Source of the DNA: Prostheceraeus crozeri
Taxonomy: Eukaryota > Platyhelminthes > Polycladida > Euryleptidae
Assembly (NCBI GenBank): GCA_907163375.1
Contig: CAJQUW010016925.1
Span: 124,001-188,000, forward strand
DNA length: 64,000 nt
Direction: 5' to 3'
A program made the position numbers and the translations under genes. The notes under the pieces are model-generated. The model was not told the DNA's origin. It worked only from the letters and a program-made list of their open reading frames with translations, and made no database searches. This document shows positions 54,701 through 60,800 of the stretch, one piece after another; the stretch's first letter is position 1; the number at the start of each line of letters is the position of its first letter.

Positions 54701-57700
54701 GGAATGAAATTCCCTTATTCAATTCCCTTATTCAATTCTAACATAATATCAAGAAATGGTACTCCTTTTTATAATTTAAATAAAACATAAAGACATAATT
54801 GACCACAGTAAGTAGTTCCCGGTTTTGAATTTGAAATGTATTATAAATTCCATTGCCAAGTAACTTTTTGGCTTCATTTGTAGGTGGAAGTCCATAGGAG
54901 TCGAACCAATAGTTCTCAGCCTCCGGGTGGTCGAAATAGTAATTATCTCGATTTTTATTAAAGATACCTGCAGACCAATGTACTCCTTTTTCATCTGTTG
55001 TGTGAAGATTTGTTATGAAATTTATAGTTATTGATGGAACTTTGTTCCGGGAACTGAAGGTTCCTGTTGGCTTATTTTTGATCAATTGTAATTCGTCTCT
55101 CATTAGAACATGAAAATTCTTTATTCCTAATTGATTTGCAATTTTCTTTAGATCAAAATTTGTAGTTGTTTGAGTTCCATATAATTTTAAAAACTCATTT
55201 ATGTTGTTCATTTTATAATAAAAAAATTTCTTAAGGGACCCCTAGAAGTCAGAAGGGACCCCTAGAAGTTAGAAGGGAGGGGGTAGTAGAACTACGTTCA
55301 TATGATATTGAAGGATATATTCTTGCGGTTTCTTCCACTTTTGTTTCTTCCACTTTTAAAGAAATATTATTAGTCACATGATATATTTTAAAAACCTGAA
55401 AGATGGATAAAATTCATGAATTTGAAATTCTCAACTTTTATGATTTTCGGTGTCCTGGAACGGTCATGATTTTCAAGGTAAAAATTGTAATTCTCAAATT
55501 TGAGATTCTTAATTTTTCTGATTTTCGGTGTCCTGGAACGGTCATGATTTAAGCGAGAAAATTGTAATTCTCAAATTTGAGATTACGTGATATTTTGAGA
55601 CCGGCTAAATTTTTGAAATTTTGTTTTTTTGAAAATTTGTCACTACCTAAATTTTCCTTCCTTCGGCCTTCGGCCACGTGAAATTTGAAGTCTACCTAAA
55701 TTTTTGAAATTTTGATTTTTTGAAAAAACCCGCAAAAGTGTGACATCCGGCGCAAGCGAAGCGAAGCAAAGCGAAGCGAAGCGTCGCGCCGGATGTCACA
55801 CTATATACTACTGATATGATCTGTGGATATATTTCTCAGAAACTGACCTCTAGAAATCGTATCATGTGTTCGATTTCAGCTCCGACTAATCGCGCATTTG
55901 CCGTTGCTTGTGTGTATAATTGGCGAGATCCACCAACCCAGTCCACTTGAAACACGTTTACGTCCTCCGCATCCAATAAGGCATTCCGAAGCTCCTATAA
56001 AAGACAAGACGTAGAGATAGTAGAATACTATTTGTTCACAATTTTGTCATCAGTTACTAACGTTCATCCAATCTACATCTCCGAAATCCAGGAAACCGTG
56101 GACGATGAATTTCGTTGGCTTGCTGCCATCAAAAGTTGAAGTCGTCAGCGTCCGAGTTCTGTTGGTTATGACACGCACTCCGTATCTGCTCTTGCGTGTG
56201 TAGAGACTGAACCTGGTATCGACGACATCACGATTCTGAGGTAGGAAATTGATTGGACGGTTTGGTATATCATAAAATGGCGGATCAGTTGAGAAACAGC
56301 CAAGATTGCCGTAGCATTGAGTTTTTGATGTAAGGTATCTATCTGCAGGCAAAAATGAAATTGTCATATGGAATATGAATATATTATAAGCCTACTACTA
56401 TTGTAAGCAGCGTGTCAGTAATATTCCGATAACATGCTCACAAACTGAATCTACTACATCTAGTCCGCCTGTTCAGAGGGTCGAATTCCAGCGAAGGGAT
56501 ACCCACGGTTTGACCATGCAGGTTAACAGACATTTGTACGACTTGTTTGAGACTGGCCGTCTGCCTGGTCGCAACTACTGGGTTTGGCCCTGACAGCTGA
56601 CTTAAGCCAACCAAATTTGTATTAGATCCAACAAAAGGATGCGCGCAAAAACTCACTTGCATATTTTGTTCCTACATGGCCAGAGATGGCGAAAGCACAT
56701 ATGACACACGGTTTATCGATTCGGTAAACCCCGACAGACACCGACAAAAGTCAAAAAGTCACTTTTTGTACTAGATCTAGCATTGGTGGACTCGCAAAAA
56801 CTCACTTGCAGATCATTCCTACATGGCGATGGATAACGAAAGCACTTGCATCCTGCTAACAAGAAAAATGTAGGCCTAATTGATGCAGTCAGGTCGAATG
56901 ATAGGATCGCAAAAATTTCATCAGTAAAGGAGCCAGTCACGACTTTCGTCGGCTAAAACAATTATTGGTCACTATAAGTCGTTTTTCCAATCATAAAAGT
57001 CTAATTTTGAACTATCATTCCAAGAATTGAAATGTCGATTTTTTACGTATTGAGGTCTGCGACTGTGCTACACTTGCCTACCAACATAACTCACTTGTTC
57101 AGAGGAAACGAGTGACAAATATACTTTTTGATTCTTGCATAAACCAGCATTTGCTTAAAAAGCTACTTGAACACCTGTTGACAGCACACACATTTGCCTA
57201 ACATTTACTTTCTCACTTAAATACTTTTGGTGCATTACGGCATGGCAACATAAAGGAAATTGAAGATGTCTGAGGAGTATTTCACAACTGCTATTGATTG
57301 TTTTGATACCGTGTAATTCAGATAGGCCTACTAAGCACGTGGTACCCGGGACGCAATAGGATGCACGCGAGGAGCACAAAATGAATACATTCGAATTGTG
57401 TGAGTGAATATGATAATTGAAGCGTGTTAATGCATTTTTGAATAAAATTCTATGTTACCGTAAGTCATTTTTCTTTAGTCAATGTTAGCGAATGAAGAAG
57501 CTTGCTAATAGGACTCCAAAGTTCACTGGAACGATAGAACAAATTATGGAGCGATTTTGTGTCACTAGAATCGAAGGATGAGAAAACAAACCACCAAACA
57601 GATAATGGGTTGCTAACTAACTTTAGCGAAATGTATCTGTTTGAATGATGTTCAATGGAGTTATGAACTTTATACAAAAGCCGACTTTAAGTCATGCTCT

Positions 57701-57836
57701 ATGACACTGGAAGTCGGTACACTTTGTTGAAACCCCTTTTTCAAAACATTAAATGTGTCTCCACTTCAAAGTGAATTAAAATTTATGAGAAATTGGCTAT
57801 TTATATTATTTATCATTATATCATTCGTCATTCGTG

Positions 57837-57875
<39 letters not shown>

Positions 57876-60800
57876 CAATAACTTGACAATCAACCAATAC
57901 GATGTTATCCATACAACTAGCAAAAAAAAAATAACCTTGGTCGACAAATTAAAGGAAGCAACCTCTACCACAAAGGGAGAGTCTAAAAACAGAAAAGTTA
58001 GTATCTGAAAATGGAGATATTATAATAATTCAAATATCAAATCAACAATGGAAGGAAATAGAATGAATACATATCATTTTGTGATAGAGAAAGAAGAGAG
58101 TCTAATTATGCAGATAAATAGTACCTTGATAAAATTATAAAGTGATATCGAAAATTTTAAAATGAAACCTGTCATCATGCTTGGAGACCTAAATAGTAGA
58201 ATAGGTAAACTAAATGACAATGTTCACATGAATCTCCCATTAAGAAATTCTGAAGACTTAAAAAACGAACAAGGAACAGAACTAATAAGTTTTTCCAATG
58301 AAACTTCTCTAATAATAGCTAATGGCAGATTTGAAAATGGAGAATATACATTCTGCAGACTTCAGAATCATGAATGCTATAAATCAGTGATTGATAATTT
58401 AATAATTTCGGAATTAGTTTTAAGATATTTAGAAGCATTCAGAATTTTTGAACCTTAATTACATGTATTTACTGATCATAGACCAACAGCCATTGATTTA
58501 AAGATACCTTTAAAGCCACTAGCAATCAATAAATTAAAGAGGAGTTTCAAGATGCAAATAAAGCATGACAAGCGCATTATGCCCCTCAAGTGGTCACCAA
58601 AATATGACATGGAAATGTTTCGTCAAAATATTTTATGTAAGGGTACAAGAATTCTAAAACAAATAACTGACGAAGAAATAGATAAGTAAGAAATTAACAA
58701 TAAATTAGTTGATGCTAATAAGAAATCGTTTGCTACTGTGGTGAATTTGAATAAACAAAAAATTTATTCTGAAGACGCTTCTTAGGAAAATATACATGTA
58801 TAAACAAACTGTTGAAAAGTGCAAAACTAATCAAAAAAGTCATTGATCTGCGTGGCAGCGTAGTGTTTAGATGCAAATATTGTATGCATAATGATTGTTA
58901 CTTATCAATAATATTGCAGTCAAAATTGTAAATATTCTTTACTTTATCACTGTGCGCTTTCATCGTAGGTACAGTGTTCTTGTTGTCATACCGTAAACTA
59001 TATTGTAAATCATTAAGTCATGTTTAAGCATGTCTCAGTTCTAAACAGAAGAGTACCAGAATTACCGAACTTAAATTCAGAGAAGTACTAAAATACTTGA
59101 TGAGTACTAATATGACGAATTATCACTGTCGATGGATGATGTAAGCTCAGTGAGACATTATGCAGCTGGTAGCGACGGCGCACACTATCTGAATAAGTCC
59201 TTTTGTTCCCAGCTAGCGGCGTCAATCATAGTGAACACAGTTGTTTGTAGTTCTTGCATCGAAATCGTCACTCGGGTTGTCTTTTTGTCTCAGGTAGCGA
59301 GTGCTCACAGAAATGACGGTTCGTGCATATCGAAGTGGGTACAGTAAAACAATAGAGGATCCTGCAATCCAACCTGTGACATTTTGTCGATTTCCTCTCA
59401 ATGAACCTAGGACATCAATTTTCATCAAAAGCATCCTCACTGACAGTGCTTTGAGCCCTGCCAACGTCTATCCTTTTCTCCGACTGCACTTTGAGTCCTG
59501 CCAATGCCATCCATCCTATGCATATCTTATTGATCCAAATGTATTTGTGTTTAAGTGCATAAGCAGTTCTTCGATGGATGTGCGTATGTGATATAGCGGG
59601 TTAGATATGTCGTATGGTAGTCCTTTGTAACTCATTAAATGAGTACTAAAATGAGTACATTGAGCATACTGTGCTTTCGAACCCAGAGAGTTCTAGATTG
59701 AGCACTAATATTTTCGAACTCAAAGGATACTAGATTCTGGGACTCATTTCTTAGTCTAGTTAGTAATCAGGTTCAGTACTCTTTCTAATACTCAATTAGG
59801 TCTTTACTAATAACAGTGTACATTCAATTGCAATTAACTAGTACTTCCAAAAGACCAATCTCGGGACGAATTTTTGTAATAGTTCCAACTATTATAAAAA
59901 TTCGTCCCGAGATTGGTCTTTTGGAAGTACTAATTTTATTGTAATTGTATGGATCTCGGTGAAGATGGAGTATTTCACAGTGTACAGTACGTTCAAGTTC
60001 TTTATAGCGAACTTGAAATGGCCTTACTTTTAGTCATATATTTACTTTTACAGTTATCGTTTGAGACAATATTTTTACAAATACTACAAAATGTCCGATA
60101 CAAAATGATGACAATTTCACGAGTTCCAGAATGTTGAATGTCTCAAGAGGATAACAACGCAGCATTTCCTCAAATAATACCCGCCCTCAAATGGTCCCCA
60201 CCTCTTCTCAAAAGATTGCAATAGTTTGACGCTACTATCCGAAGCCATGAATCTAGGCAATTAGATGCTGCCGTTAACATCTACATGTGCGTGTATACAG
60301 GTACATACTGTTTGAGTTTCTCATGATTCGTATTACTATGGTTGCATTTTATGCAGCACCTTCTTTTCAAGCATGCCTCCTTGTATCTGCATATCAAGTG
60401 ATCAAAGATTAAATTGTTAAAGTCTAACAGATTAAATTGTACATTGCAGTCTTTTAATTTTTGATATAGAAACCTTAACCGCTGCCGTTTGCTTTTCATT
60501 TTCTATTTTACCGGATAACTTAACTTGTAATATATATATATATATGTTACACAACTATTATAAGTTGTGATTAATTATGTAATCAATATATAATATATAA
60601 TTAACAATATATATTAATGTGCATTAATTACGACTCCATGACTTTATAAGTAGTAGTTCGCATGTTAGCGGATTAGAACCATCGTCTTCAGTGGCAGTCT
60701 ATAAGTAGTGACATCACAAAGCAGTTCTAAATATAACAATAGAGATCGTCGTCAGGTCAAGCTGCTTCTAATTTTAAAAAAATTAAGAAACAGACGCAGC

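Larger units (their letters stand above)
39857..55812 (+). mobile_element. Polinton/Maverick (adintovirus-like) element, near-complete fossil
   Basis: 15,956 bp with ends AGTA...TACT, matching the AG...CT termini typical of Polintons, and a perfect 6-bp target duplication. The parts found are a family B polymerase, retroviral-type integrase, FtsK/HerA-type packaging ATPase, adenain-like protease, major and minor capsid proteins, and several accessory virion-type genes. It is markedly more A+T-rich than the flanking intron. Most frames are open and the target duplication is exact, so insertion is recent; about four breaks are visible, so as it stands it is a fossil. It lies in intron 3 of lipase A, with most genes antisense to the host gene. 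Confidence 0.95.

Noticed and set aside
59132-59591. Overlapping plus-strand frames near the palindrome
   Set aside because: No conserved motif; overlapping frames on both strands suggest chance.
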